From Naematelia aurantialba (lineage: Eukaryota; Basidiomycota; Tremellomycetes; Tremellales; Naemateliaceae), in the NCBI GenBank assembly GCA_021527695.1, contig JAKFAO010000007.1:682001-746000 (forward strand): a DNA stretch of 64,000 nucleotides. The letters are read 5' to 3'. The translations under genes were made by a program, and so were the position numbers. Positions 1 through 11,332 of this stretch are shown piece after piece. A model generated the notes under the pieces. The model was given only the letters and a program-made list of their open reading frames with translations, searched no databases and had not been told where the DNA came from. Within the stretch, counting starts at the first letter, position 1; the number at the start of each line of letters is the position of its first letter.

Positions 1-84
1 CTTTTCGACCTGGGCAGCCGCCCTGCAGAACTGTCGACCGCACGACATTGGCTGCACGACCTGGGACTGCTGACACCGACATGA
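1..84 (+). CDS. 3' end of a truncated gene, unknown product
   Basis: Reading from base 1 on the + strand gives 27 codons followed by TGA at 82-84, ending in HDLGLLTPT. The composition looks like the C-terminal tail of a soluble protein. The gene would be cut by the window edge and would converge on the nuclease gene to its right. There is no domain to recognise and the stretch is short, so a chance open frame is possible. Confidence 0.3.
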   Translation, partial: LFDLGSRPAELSTARHWLHDLGLLTPT

Positions 85-205
85 AGTGCAGGGTATCATT
101 ACCATTTGTAAGTGCATAGGAGGTAACAAGAGATGCTGCGATGCAAGTAGCACTCGTGCATCGTGGACTGCGAGTCGTACAAATCCGTCTGATATCCCCT
201 ATACC

Positions 206-1708
206 CTACGCTCGGTAGTCGAAATTCAGCGCTCCGGATTCTTCCTCTCCCAGAGCCTGGTTCACAATGCTCGCCAACCTCAACCCCGCCATCGCCAGCA
301 GCTTCTCGACCGTCTTTTCCCGCCCCAGGCGGCCGAGGTACTGGTCCGTATCGAGCTCGATCAGCGGCTCGTCCGGTGCACCCGTATATTCTGCTGGCCA
401 AGCGATATCGCAGTTGATCTGATGCAGCGCCTTCGCCCACGTATATGGACATGCAGGGAAGGTGTGGTTTCCCTCCTGGTCTGGGTGCAGCGAGAGCAGC
501 TTGTTGGGCAGCTCGAATGTCTCGTCGAGAGGAATGGGGTACGACAGAGTGAGAGGAGCGATGAACCGTTCGGGAATCACGTTGAGGAACAACGAAGTCG
601 CGGAACGGAGGTACTGCAGGACCGACGGCGCGGAGGCAGGGATATCAGAATTTGTCGAGTGGGGATACGGGTCGCCGGCGGCAGGACACGAGAGCCACGA
701 AGATAGGTCGTCGCGCCACCATTCGCGGATACCCTCCCACACGATGAAGCGCACATATGGGTCGAAGATGGCGCCTAGCAGCGCAGATTCCACTTGTTTC
801 CTGCAGACAACACACAGTGATCAGTCTGGCGAAAGCAGTGACTCTGGCTAAGTAGGTGGTAGGTGGAGTGGAATAGTGCTCACGAGGGGACTGGCGAGGT
901 GTAGTTGCTCAGTTCTCGGATGTTCTTGGTGATGATGCCGCTGTCCCATACCGAGTGAAGACTGCCACATCAGTGCGACACTGCATCACTAGGTATAGAC
1001 GTACTTTCGCTTGTGTCCTTCAAAGAGGAACATGGCTGGCGGATGTCAGACCCAAGCAGAGTCGAGAAATCACACGAGACAAAACGTACCTCCGTTCCCG
1101 CCTTTGTCCCTGCCAGCTAGGTGGAGCGGCTGGTGCAGATCGCCCACAAAGTGCACCAGAAATCTCAAGGGGATATCGCTACCTCATCAGCTTCATTCAT
1201 TCTTACTTGTCGATGTCTGAGAGCCGGAATCCCAAACCACATACCCCTTGCCATCGATGATGAGCTGCGTCATGTTTGCTATCGCCGTCAGGACGTTCAC
1301 GTCCTCGTCCATCCATCCGTGCTCGCCGAACTCGCAGTGGTCGGCGGGATGATCTAATTTGGCTGAAACCCAGATGTCAATACATGTCGACCGAGGCTCA
1401 AAGGCGAGACGAGGGCCTCACCATTGACATAGTGCATAGGCGCTGTCCCGCGATACCTGTTACGGACCTGGTCTGCCCAGGCGGCGATGGGCGCCAGATG
1501 GCAGCGGGCTTCAGGAGGCAGGATACCACACAATTTCTGCCGTGTGGAAGGGTGCAAGTGGATCTGGGCGATGGTCGCTATGATCTCGTGGCCTGTAGGC
1601 TCGTCAGAAACAGGTGGATTGGCAAGGAGAGTACGGACCCGCTGCACCCCAAGAGAGGACTGCGGGGAGTAAAGATGACGCAGCGAGGGCGATGGGAAGG
1701 AGCCGCAT
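206..1708 (-). CDS. Secreted S1/P1-type zinc nuclease
   Basis: This is a single-strand-specific, zinc-dependent endonuclease and 3'-nucleotidase of the S1/P1 family, expected to be secreted. The start at 1708 gives a clean signal peptide (MRLLPIALAASSLLPAVLSW); cleavage before the Trp would leave the N-terminal Trp that coordinates zinc in this family. A short intron (about 1600-1646) joins it to GHEIIATIAQIHL. Further exons hold AAWADQVR, MHYVN, NVLTAIAN, HFVGDLHQPLH (zinc-binding His/Asp cluster, near 1100-1160) and LHSVWDSGIITKN (near 905-955). The last exon (206-793) contains NCDIAWPAEY and LAGLRLA-type C-terminal helices and ends with TAG at 206-208. All the family metal-ligand blocks are present, so it looks intact. 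Several introns interrupt it and the internal splice sites are approximate. Confidence 0.88.
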
Positions 1709-3125
1709 GGCGGAATATCAGTTTCGTATGGCGTCGCTGCAAGCTGCTCAGAGGATGTGGTTGTGGTCGGCTGTCGGACCCACAATCGTCAGATGCAAGG
1801 GCGAAAGCATCGACGAAACGTGCTTGTTGGGTCCTCTCGGCGCGGGGCTCCCATTACGCGAGGAGCGTAATGGAGGTTTGTAATCGAAACGTGGTTTGGA
1901 GCCAAGGCGCATTACAAACTGGTTTTTAATTCCTAATTGGATTCGGCAACTGCCTGTTCCGGCGGAAGTAACTGGCGACACTGCCAGACGGGGCAACAAC
2001 AAAAATCCCAGGAGGGAGTACAAGGTTGGCCGTGGCCATATCGTATCTTGCCTGCTTGGGATGCTTTCATAGATTCCCAGTACTGACCCTCTAGAGGGGT
2101 CAGATTGCACTCGTCCCAACCGCTCTAGGTCCGCTGAATATACCCTGCACCCGTTCTGTCTACTAGATTCCCATCTGTGATTAGTTCGTTCAGGTCCCGA
2201 CTGGCTTGCTGGGAAGAAGAAACAGAGCTAGAGTACCGGCTTGTTGATCTGGAGTGTGGGGCTGCGAGGAGAGGAAGGAATCGTCGCTGTTGCTCTTGGA
2301 CAGGCCGAGGACGGACAGCTCAACGTCAAATCGTCAGACACGTCGACGCGACTCACGGACCTCCCAGACGCCCTTTGCATCAGTGGCATCAGCGGTCTCC
2401 TTTCCCCCCTTTCCTTTCGGATCCCAACGAAGGACTGGCAAAGAAAGTGAACATCAGAGTGAACATCGCTACCAATCTTGTATACCTTGGCGACGAGCAG
2501 CCTCGGACCAGATCAGCAGAGTGTTGGTAATCCATTGCCTTGGGAGGCGTGAAGAGCTGCGCTCGGATCGCGTGTGACACCGTGGGTTGTTCTCAGACAA
2601 TAACAACTCCTTTTCCTTCTTCTTCTCCTACCTTCCTTCCTGCTCCGCCTCGCATATCCTCCGTCTCAAAGCTCTGACGACTCGATACAGGTGTGCGGTG
2701 CGAGTTCACTTTCGAGGGAGCCGCTGTGGGCACGCACTCGCGCATTCACATACGACCACAGGGCCAACCGCTCTCGAGAGTAGACAAGGGCGGCCCCTGC
2801 TTCCAGGTATGTTTTGTCTCTTATGTTGTCTCACTCTCGAGACTCTTAAAGCGCTGATCTACTCGGCTACCTCTACCATATTCTCTTCGCTCAAGCTGTA
2901 AAGGCGGTGGACATTTCTGTTTCAGTCCATCCCTTTCCTCTGTGCTGCCTTTGATGGCACCGGGGAGCTTTTGGCTTGCGTCTTCATCGCCTCGCACTCG
3001 CTCACCTCGCCGCCGATACTAACTTCGTGCAGTTGACCTTCTACTCAGCCGACCTAGAGTCGTTGACACACTACTTGCGACCATTCTCGAGCCATTTCGT
3101 CGAGCGCCGAGTCGAGCACCCCGCT
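1709..3125. other. Intergenic, divergent nuclease/kinesin-4 promoters
   Basis: This 1.4-kb spacer lies between the divergently transcribed nuclease and kinesin-4 genes. It holds pyrimidine-rich stretches (for example 2605-2650 and 2870-2895) typical of fungal core promoters. No reading frame in it has a recognisable domain or consistent splice sites. A long kinesin leader, possibly with an intron, would fit the space. Confidence 0.5.
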
Positions 3126-6100
3126 ATGATGTACTCGAACCGACGCACATCCACAGTTTCTCCTGCTCCTGTTTCACCTTCTCCCTTCACCAGCTCTATC
3201 CCTCGACCACAATCGGTCGCCAGTCAGAATCGCGAACAGCATGTCAGGAGGACGAGCGACGTCGCCAGTCTAGCTGGAGGAAGGGACGACATGGATGCGC
3301 GCAATGTGCGAGTTGGTATGTTGACTAGCGCATCTCCGAACGTTGCTTGATATCTGACGGAAACAGTTTTGCGTATTCGACCGTCAGATCCGAACGATCT
3401 CTCCGTGCCTCCTCGACTTCGAAGCACCCTTGTTCATCCGACCTCTTCCGCAGATGTACGTGTTGACGTCGACCCGGCTATGTTGGCCGGCCACGTTGGA
3501 GGCGCGGCGTCCACCAGCAAACGGCACCCTACATTCTCTTTCGATCACGTCCTCGCGGAAGATTCGAGCCAGGTGGATGTGTACAATGCAACCACATCAG
3601 ATGTTGTGGACGACTACCTCAAAGGGCACAACGTGACCTTTCTCGCGTAAGAGACCTCTCCGAGCTTGTAGCCATGGTTTCGCTCACTTTCTCCAGTTAT
3701 GGACAAACCAGCTCTGGCAAATCGTACACCATGGGCACTACCGGCGAAGACGCCGACTACACTGGCGCGGATTTCAATCCTCGAACCGGTCTCATTCCGC
3801 GGACTGTGAATGCCATTTTCGAGAAGGCTGAAGAGATGCGAATGACACATGGAGCTGGTTCCTCTTGGGAATGCCGTCTCAGCTTCCTCGAACTTTACAA
3901 CGAAGAGATCATTGATCTACTGTCTGGCTCGGGTGTAGCAGTCACCATCCGAGAGGAACGCGATGGACGGATCATCTGGGCGGGCGTGCGTGAGGTCAAG
4001 GTCAAGAGCCTAATGGAAGTTATGCAGTTGCTGCAGGAAGGTTCGGCGAGGAGAAAGACTGGCGAAACTGGCATGAACGCAACGAGTTCTCGTAGTCACG
4101 CCATCTTCTCTCTTACCCTCATCCAGAAGAGGCGAGTCGGCTTCCCCGCATCGGCGTCCCAACCTCTTGCTTCCGATACTCCGACGCGTACTCTGAGACG
4201 GCCTTCATCAATGATTGGCTTCCAAGGCTCTCGGTCACCTACACCTTCAGGAGGTCGAACGACTATCGCTCCCAGCTCCTTCCATTCCTCCGCAAAGCCA
4301 GGCTTATCTCGACCAACATCGATGCTCATGCCAGCCAATGCTGGAGATGGAGAATTTGTGGTCGTCACCAGCAAATTCAACATGGTGGACCTCGCCGGAT
4401 CGGAGCGTTTGAAGAGGACCGCTGCGCAGGGTGACAGAATGAGAGAGGGAATCTCGATAAACAGCGGCCTTCTGGCTCTTGGCAACGTCATCTCCATCTT
4501 GTGCGATCCTGTCAAATCGCGCGGTCACGTTCCCTACCGCGACTCAAAGCTCACCCGAATGTTGCAAGACTCGATTGGTGGGAATGCCCTGACCACGATG
4601 ATTGCATGTGTCTCGGGTATCGAAGCGAACATCACTGAGACTCTGAACACCATCAAGTATGCCTCTCGAGCTCGGAACATCAAAAATGCCGCCAAAATCA
4701 ACGCCGTCGAAGCAGGCTGGGATGATGTCGAGCATCTCCAAAACACCGTTCTCAAGCTTCGAAAACAGCTTGCGGCCATCGAACTGGAAGGAGCGGATGC
4801 CCGATCCGCAACTCCTCTGCCAATGTCAGACGAGCTGAAAATCGGCAATGAAAAACTCATCTATCGGCTCGCCGAGTTGCAACGCGAGCATACCGAAGTG
4901 AGCGCATCATTCGGGTTAGTGTTCTTCGTTTACTGATACTCGGCAGCTGTATGACCGGTATTTGGCAAAGTGTAGCGAGAGCATTCGCCTTACGAGCGAG
5001 TTGAAGAATGCTCGGCCTGGCGATGGAGACTCGTTGGACAAGTTTAACGAAATTGTCGAGCCTGTCATTCTGGAATACGAAAAGGTCGTCGCCGGGCTGA
5101 ATCAGCAGTTGGACGAACTGCGGATCGAACTGTCAACCATCAACGAGATGTTCGATGACCAAGCCCGTCAGCTGCGAGAGGCTGCTGAGCGTCAGGCGCA
5201 GAACGACTCTTACATCACAGAGTTGAGGGGGCGAGTGACAAAACTCTCAGAGAGAAACCTTTCGAGCGAGGTGGGTCATCCATTGTGGATTGTTCTGCAG
5301 GCTGATATATACAGGCATACATTCACGATCTTGAAGCCAAGCTAAAATCGCACGCGGAAAAGGCAGACTTGCATACCGATATCGTCGCGGACCTCAAAAA
5401 GCAGATTGCGGATCTGAAGGCAAACAACGACAACATGACGAATTCTACCGCAGATTTGGAGTCTCGCCTGCACCATGCTGAGTCTCATTCGGCAGACCTT
5501 ATCAAGCAGATCGAGCGATATGAGCATGAGGCCACAAGCCGCGAGAAGGCTTATCGCGATCTCGAAGCTCATATCGCACTTCTCGATTCCAGCGAAGATA
5601 ACAAGCTGCTTCTCTCGGAGCTGGAAGCGAAAGATCGGCTGATCTTGGAACTAGAGGAGGCCCAGAGAGAGTCTGCCAGTCGTCACGGATCAGAGCTGGC
5701 TGAATTGCAGCGCAATATGGAGGTGGAGAAAGCAGCTCAGTCCCAGTCGTTCATCCAGTTGCAAGACTCGCTACCAGCAACATCGTCATTACCGAACGGT
5801 TCGCTACGCGCTGTCGATGCCGTTAAAGACAATCTGCCACCTCACAGCCCGGTGCGCGTGCTTACGGAGCTAACCCCGCCGGAAAGCCCTGCATCTGGGC
5901 GATGGGTGAGCGATGACCATGATGATGAAGCGATACGCCTTCGGTCCGCCCTCGACGAGGTTACAGCTCGATACTCGCAAGCTGAGGCTCGGATCATGGA
6001 GCTCACTTCTCAGCTAGCAGAAGCGAAGTTAGTGAATGACGAGATCCACGATGTAGTTTCGGCGTCCCCAGTGTTGTCCCATCCCAGCCCGGATGGCGAC

Positions 6101-8493
6101 GATGCTAGTAGCGAGATCGGCACGACACTTGAAACCCCACGAGAGGGGAGCCCAACGCCTAGTCCTCCAAAGAAGAAGGGAGCCTCAAGGCGAGGCTCCT
6201 TGCCTGTCATCTCGACTGCTGGTTTTTCTACGAGTAGCAAAGGCCGGGATTTTCGTGGAGGGAGGGGATTCGGAGAGTTGAAGCGACTCCGGTGAGGGGA
6301 GAAGCTGGATGAGGACTATGCAGATTGTGGCTAACCTGTCCAGACCACAATCATTATCACAGGAGCTTTCGTCGGCGCAATCGTCAGCATTGCTGCCACG
6401 GGGTTCTTGGGGAGCGCCGTCGACGCTCTTGTTCAGCACTTCTCCAACTAGGCAAAGCATGCCGGCCATGCAGCAGCCGTTGCGCACATCGCAATCGTTG
6501 GAAGCTGAATTGAGATTCGTGCATCGAGTGAGGGGCTCATTCTAAGTCTGTCGACTCCGCGGTGCTGACAACAAAAGGTCGTCGAGGAACGCGATGCAGA
6601 GCTCAAAGACCGTGAAGCCTACATACGCCAACTTGAGGATACTCTCCGTCAAACACAAACGCACTTAGTCCCCTCCCGCAAATCCAGTGCAAAATCCCTC
6701 ATAGCCGATCTTCTCACTCCCCTTCCGAGCCCGCAACCCGCAACTATCCCCTTACCCCCCAGTCCCAGTCTGGAGTCGCATGCCGCCGCCCTCACACTCT
6801 CGGTCCCTGTTGAAGACGCGTCGCCGCGAACACAGACGACCAATCTCCCTCAGCAGGGGTCTGTGCCTACATTCATGGAAAGGGATTCAGATCCAGACGA
6901 GGCCGATCCTCGTGTAGACCGACTGATGAAGTGAGCCGGCATCCATCCGTTGGACACACATGCTAACGCTCCGGCCTAGGGAGATGGCACTCAAAGAGGC
7001 ATCTCAACGTGAGATCATCGAACAGCAATTCATTCAAATTGCGGATCTACAGAAATCCAACAATCGTTTCAGAGAACGCTTAATGCTCGGGGTAAGTAAT
7101 GTCGATTCATTTGCACTCATCTAGGCTAATCCCACTAGGGCCTCGCGATTTCTCCATCAATGGATGAGGTACGGATGCTTCGTGCGGGATCTTTAGACGA
7201 ACGATCTCCCATCTCCTCATCAGAATCCCTGCCTACTATCGCTATGGCCCCCGCTTGGGATCAACGGCTGCGCGAGAAGCACGCCGAAGAGCTCAAAGCT
7301 ATACTAGACTCTCATGCTTCGGCGATCTCGACGCTGCAGGATGAACACAATAAAACTTTGCTGGAGATCAGGCAGGAACTGCAACAGGCAACTTCGGACT
7401 ACGAAGCCAGGCTCGAAGAACAGCGGCGAGTCAATGCGAAGATACTAGAGGATCTCGAAAGGTCCAATGCGGAGACCCTTGGGGCTTTGGAAAGCGATCA
7501 TGAGATGATTTGCGAGGAAATGGAACGATCGCTCTCGTCAAGCGAGGAGCAACGGCGGCAATTGAAGATGAAGGCAGATCAAGCCATATTCGACCTATCG
7601 CGCGTCCGCGATCACCATCAGCTTCAGCACAATGCGGACCAGAAGAGACTGGCTGAGTTGACCAGCATCAACTCGCAACTCGAGACCATAAAGTCGGAAC
7701 TGGAGATGGCAAACTCTGATCTTACCAAGAGGATCACGGAGCTTGAACAGCGATATGGTCGGAAAAACTCTGTCGCTCCTCCTCCACAAGGTCCGCCGCC
7801 AGCAGTCCCCCTTCCACCTCTGCCTGGGGTCTACAACTCCACGCCAAAGAGCAACGACTCGCCATTGCAACACGGATTCAGGGAGCGTCAGTCCGAATCT
7901 TCCGATGGTCATTCCGATGCCAACGCTACAGCGGATTATGGGAATTCGCCTTCAGAACGAGAGATACTGCGTGATGAGCTGCTGTCAGAAGCCAGGAAAC
8001 TCGAAGAGATTGTGAGTCAGGTCGCGGTTGTACGTGGCATTGTTGACCGGACACCAGGAACAACAGTTATCCGAAACGCGACGCAAGTCTGAAAAATTGG
8101 ACAGCGATCTCCGAGACGCACGAAAGACAAGTGAGCATCTAATGACAGCGTCGATGGGAAATCCTTGCTGTCCTTGCTGATGCGCTACGTTTAGACTCGA
8201 AGCTCCGGGCCCATCTGGAGGACGCAAGGGCAGAAGCTAAACGGGTCACCGAGGCGTGCCGAGATCACATGGAAGAGCTGAACGAACGACGTGACAAGAT
8301 GGCTCGTATCGCCGACGAACAGAATCGCGGGCGAGATTCATTGGTCGCTGCGAATGCTCAAGTTGCGACTTTGAAAGCGCAGTTGGACCGAGCGGTGGAG
8401 CAGCAAGTGACGAAGAAGATGAATAACCGGTTGAAGGTAGGTTCTGTGTTGATTGGGGGATTCAGGATCGCTGACGGGTCGCAGTGCTTCTAG
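3126..8493 (+). CDS. Kinesin-4 family motor protein
   Basis: This is a plus-end-directed microtubule motor of the kinesin-4 (KIF4/KIF21-like) class. My 12-exon model (3126-3315, 3367-3646, 3697-4897, 4947-5270, 5315-6291, 6344-6527, 6578-6930, 6980-7091, 7139-8011, 8058-8130, 8195-8436, 8485-8493) stays in frame throughout and gives about 1,605 residues. A Ser/Pro-rich head is followed by the motor: NVRVVLRIRPS, P-loop GQTSSGKSYTMG, switch I SSRSHAIFSL, switch II DLAGSER, and then the class-typical run HVPYRDSKLTRML and NTIKYASRARNIKN. Long coiled coils follow, broken by Ser/Pro-rich linkers. A proline-rich segment (APPPQGPPPAVPLPPLPG, near 7778-7830) could bind SH3 or profilin-type partners. 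The final exon is only nine bases (Cys-Phe-stop) and lies in a tandem repeat. The class assignment rests on motor motifs, not on a tree. Confidence 0.9.
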
Positions 8494-8587
8494 GGTCTTC
8501 AGGTTTAGGCTACAGTGCTTCTAGAGTCTTCAGGTTGAGGCTACAGTGCTCCTAGAGTCTTCAGGTTGAGGCTACAGTGCTTCTAGA
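8485..8587. repeat. 31-bp tandem repeat over the kinesin-4 stop codon
   Basis: Three full copies of a 31-bp unit (8485, 8516, 8547) and a partial fourth (8578) run from the last codons of kinesin-4 into its 3' UTR. Each unit begins TGCTTCTAG (TGCTCCTAG in the third). Copies 2-4 are preceded by ACAG, so each recreates an acceptor-like site plus a two-codon end and stop. Confidence 0.9.
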
Positions 8588-8800
8588 CGGCTGTGCGCCA
8601 TACCGCACTGCTTGTAGAGATTTCTGAGGGATATGTCTGAGGGAAACAGGGGTCTGCGATGTTCTACTTCTGGGCAGGAGTGTTTCGCGAGCAAGCAAAG
8701 TTGTAGAGCCGCGATGCAACTCTTATTGTATCATTTGCTCTGGGGCATGACAAGGAATTCGCCGGGGCCCAATGCTTGTATAGCACTGGTAAGAGGGAAT
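8494..8800. other. Convergent 3' region, kinesin-4/unknown gene
   Basis: This spacer of about 300 bp between two convergent genes holds the 31-bp repeat and little else. I see no gene in the remainder. Confidence 0.5.
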
Positions 8801-10042
8801 TTAATAGGCAAGAAGACTCGCTGTCTGCGTATAAACGCCCCTCCAGGGAATGGTGGATTTCGTCCTGGCGTCACAAGCCGTGGCGGTATGGAGCGAATAC
8901 GGGATCCGACAGTCCTGCAACGTGGACCAAACACCGCCTGAGATACACACCATGGGGGGCGAGGGCACGTGTGAACAGGGCGACTTGCTAGCGGTGATAG
9001 AGGCGACGCGCCTCGAACGACGCGGCCTTGGAGTTGTGTACGGCGTATCGCCCGGCCGGTCCAGCGCCTCGACGTGGACCTTGAGGAACCGGCGGAGCAG
9101 GCCCAGGGCCCCTCGACTCGTCGGGGCGTTCTCGTCCCACAGCGTCGCGTAGGCCGCGTACAGCTCGATCTTAATCTCGCCCCCCAGCCAGCTCGGGCCG
9201 CCCCGCGCGGGCCGGGCAGGGGCGGGCTCGAACGCGATTTTAAGCACACTGTCGTCCAAGCACGGGTCGCTGCACCACTCTAGTGCTTGGCGCGGATGGA
9301 CCTCGGACCACCACGAGGCCAGGTGGTAGTCCCCTGCCGGTGCCGGTGCCGATGCCTCTTGCCCTTCAGTCACCTCTTGCCCTTCCGGTTCCCAGTTCCC
9401 CTCCGGTTCCCAGTTCCCTTCTCTTGGCCTTGGCCGTGTCCGTTCCCAATCCCGCCTCGTTTCCTCGTCCCCTTCTCTCGTCCTTCTCTCTTCCCTTTCC
9501 CACTCCTCGTCCGCTGCCCAATCCCCTTCCCCTTCCGCTAGCCCTTCCCATTCCCCTAGCCCTTCCCAATCCAAATCCCCTTCTAAATCCGTGTCCCAAT
9601 CCCCTTCCGTGTCCCCTTCACCTTCCCCCTCTTCTTCCGAACCCCCGTCCCGCGGCCGTTGCCATTCTCCGTGCCGGACCCCAACATCATTCGGCTCTTG
9701 CAGCAGCAGAGTGGGACCCAAGAAGCCCGCGGTGGAGATTGTGAACCAAAACTGAACGGGCACCGCCCCGATCTCACTGAGGTAAGTCTCCCTGGAAATC
9801 AGGTCCGAAAGCTCCAAGTCATCCATGGCGTATTGATTATCCCGAACCAGGAGGTACGATTGCTCTTCGTCCAGCTCCACACTGACGTATGCCTCTCCGT
9901 CCCTGCGGACCCAGGTGCTGCTTAGCACCAGATTGCGCAGGGAGAGGGGGCAGTCGCCCGCTCGTCGGTCCAGCAGCGGGATGGTGTAGATGGGACTGTC
10001 TTCCGCTGAAAGGGGTAAGTGAGCATATGGGCTGCACTCCAT
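8801..10042 (-). CDS. Acidic Trp/Glu/Gly-rich protein, unknown function
   Basis: I do not recognise this gene. A single open frame of 413 codons starts at the ATG at 10042 (MECSPYAHLPL). Residues of about 40-110 are ordinary globular-looking sequence (SLRNLVLSSTWVRRDGEAYV, VQFWFTISTAGF). A strongly acidic low-complexity tract follows (about 9340-9650), built from degenerate EGxWE and GNWEPEG units, including GNWEPEG twice in tandem. After it comes a second globular stretch (LASWWSEVHPRQALEWC, GEIKIELYAAYATLW). The last 60 residues are basic. A typical acceptor (TTTCAG) lies just before AEDSPIY, so coding may instead begin in an upstream exon (for example near 10169). The opposite strand of the acidic tract is an equally open Pro/Leu frame, but it is shorter and has no globular flanks. 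Confidence 0.5.
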   Translation of the reverse strand: MECSPYAHLPLSAEDSPIYTIPLLDRRAGDCPLSLRNLVLSSTWVRRDGEAYVSVELDEEQSYLLVRDNQYAMDDLELSDLISRETYLSEIGAVPVQFWFTISTAGFLGPTLLLQEPNDVGVRHGEWQRPRDGGSEEEGEGEGDTEGDWDTDLEGDLDWEGLGEWEGLAEGEGDWAADEEWEREERRTREGDEETRRDWERTRPRPREGNWEPEGNWEPEGQEVTEGQEASAPAPAGDYHLASWWSEVHPRQALEWCSDPCLDDSVLKIAFEPAPARPARGGPSWLGGEIKIELYAAYATLWDENAPTSRGALGLLRRFLKVHVEALDRPGDTPYTTPRPRRSRRVASITASKSPCSHVPSPPMVCISGGVWSTLQDCRIPYSLHTATACDARTKSTIPWRGVYTQTASLLAY

Positions 10043-11332
10043 CTGCCGGCGGCACCTTTGCTCGAAACGCACTGCAGGGAATTTGAAGTGAAGTCACTCG
10101 TGGACTTGGGCTTGGAAGCAGGGTTGATGGCAAAGTGGCGAAGCGGTCAGTGGCGAACCACGCTTGCAAGCGATTTGGCAGTCGTCGAGGTCGAAGATAG
10201 CGTCCAGGTGCTTCAGCTTAAACGCTGGATTCTAGTGCCCAAACTGGATGAAGGCTCGTTACCAGGCGGAGAACGCACGTTTGGAATCCAGACCCTCGAT
10301 CAAGGCGTGAAGGCGTATTTCTGCGAGACTGGTGAGAGTTCTCCAGTTAGAAGCAACGTGGATCTTGGTCAGTCCTTTCCGAGAAGGTCAGCGCAGCTTC
10401 AAATATCTTCTTTCAAGGCAGCGACCAGCGACATTGTTGCTCGCTTGTTCGTCCTTTCTCTCCCAGAAGGATGCGGAAATCGGCCATTCGCCGCGGAGTC
10501 TGTCCGTCTGTCTTCGATGCGTCGAGGCGAGGTCGGCCCTCCGCACAGGCTGTGTTTGAGGAGCAGAAAGGGGCTTGATTTGGATCCCATCACGATTAAT
10601 GTCAAGGTCATCTTAGTTGTCAAGGGGTCCACCTGCTTGGACAGCAAAGCCAAAGACGGCTATTTGTACTGTGGAGTTGAGAGTCCATGCCAGGTCCGCG
10701 TAAGAACAGGTAGTACGTGACCTCCTGAGGCACTTAACGCGCATGAGACGTGCTGCAGGCAATATCAGAAGGTTAGACAGAACAATCAGTCGACTGCGAC
10801 GTATCAGGCGAAATCAGCGGGGATCGACGCTCCCAATCATCGATGCCGCGTCGAGAGGTCAGTTTGTCGCGATAGAGCTGCGCCGGAGGGCATTTCAGTA
10901 TCCAGTCTGCCTCCTAGCCGCACTGCCGCCGCCTAGTAAGCTGCCACAGCCTTGCTACGAGCTTAAGCTTCTCCCGGGCCGTCGACAACCCACCGCGAGT
11001 CGTCGGTCCTCGTCTACGGAGAAGGCAACGAAAATCGACTCGACGCGACTCGTCGGCCGGTCGGCCGAAATTGCTTCCGTCGGGTGTTTAGGCCGAATCT
11101 GGGGACTCGGGTACATGCGTCGACGAATGATATTGCTGGCTTTTCCAACTCGAATTCTTTCCTCTCTCTGTCTTCTACCATCTCCATCTCACAGTGAGCA
11201 GACAGCATAGCTTGCACACTCGGCCGCATCCCACAAGCACCATCACTGCATACATCGTGAGCTGAGCCTACGCGTGTCGTCAAGTATGCGCGTTTGCTGA
11301 CATGTACCGGCAGATCTATCCAATAGAGAAAA
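10043..11332. other. Intergenic, upstream of LEU1
   Basis: This 1.3-kb stretch lies between the acidic-protein gene and LEU1, which are divergent. A + strand frame stays open from an ATG at about 10126 to 10720. On the - strand, fragments near 10150-10260 could be upstream exons of the acidic-protein gene. Neither shows a domain, so I call no gene. The LEU1-proximal half should hold the LEU1 promoter and contains a GC-rich palindrome at 11054-11067. Confidence 0.4.
11054..11067. promoter_or_regulatory. Candidate CGG-type palindrome upstream of LEU1
   Basis: An inverted repeat CGGCC-GGTC-GGCCG lies about 270 bp before the LEU1 start. It can be read as CGG-N8-CCG or CCG-N2-CGG. Zn2Cys6 regulators such as Leu3 bind paired CGG triplets, and LEU1-type genes are Leu3 targets in yeasts. 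The spacing does not match the classic Leu3 site, so this is only a candidate. Confidence 0.2.

Noticed and set aside
9283..9744. + strand Pro/Leu-rich frame
   Set aside because: It covers only the simple-sequence tract opposite the acidic protein, with no globular flank and no splice support.
10019..10720. + strand frame of about 200 codons upstream of LEU1
   Set aside because: No domain, no splice context, and it overlaps the presumed 5' part of the acidic-protein gene; kept only as an intergenic note.
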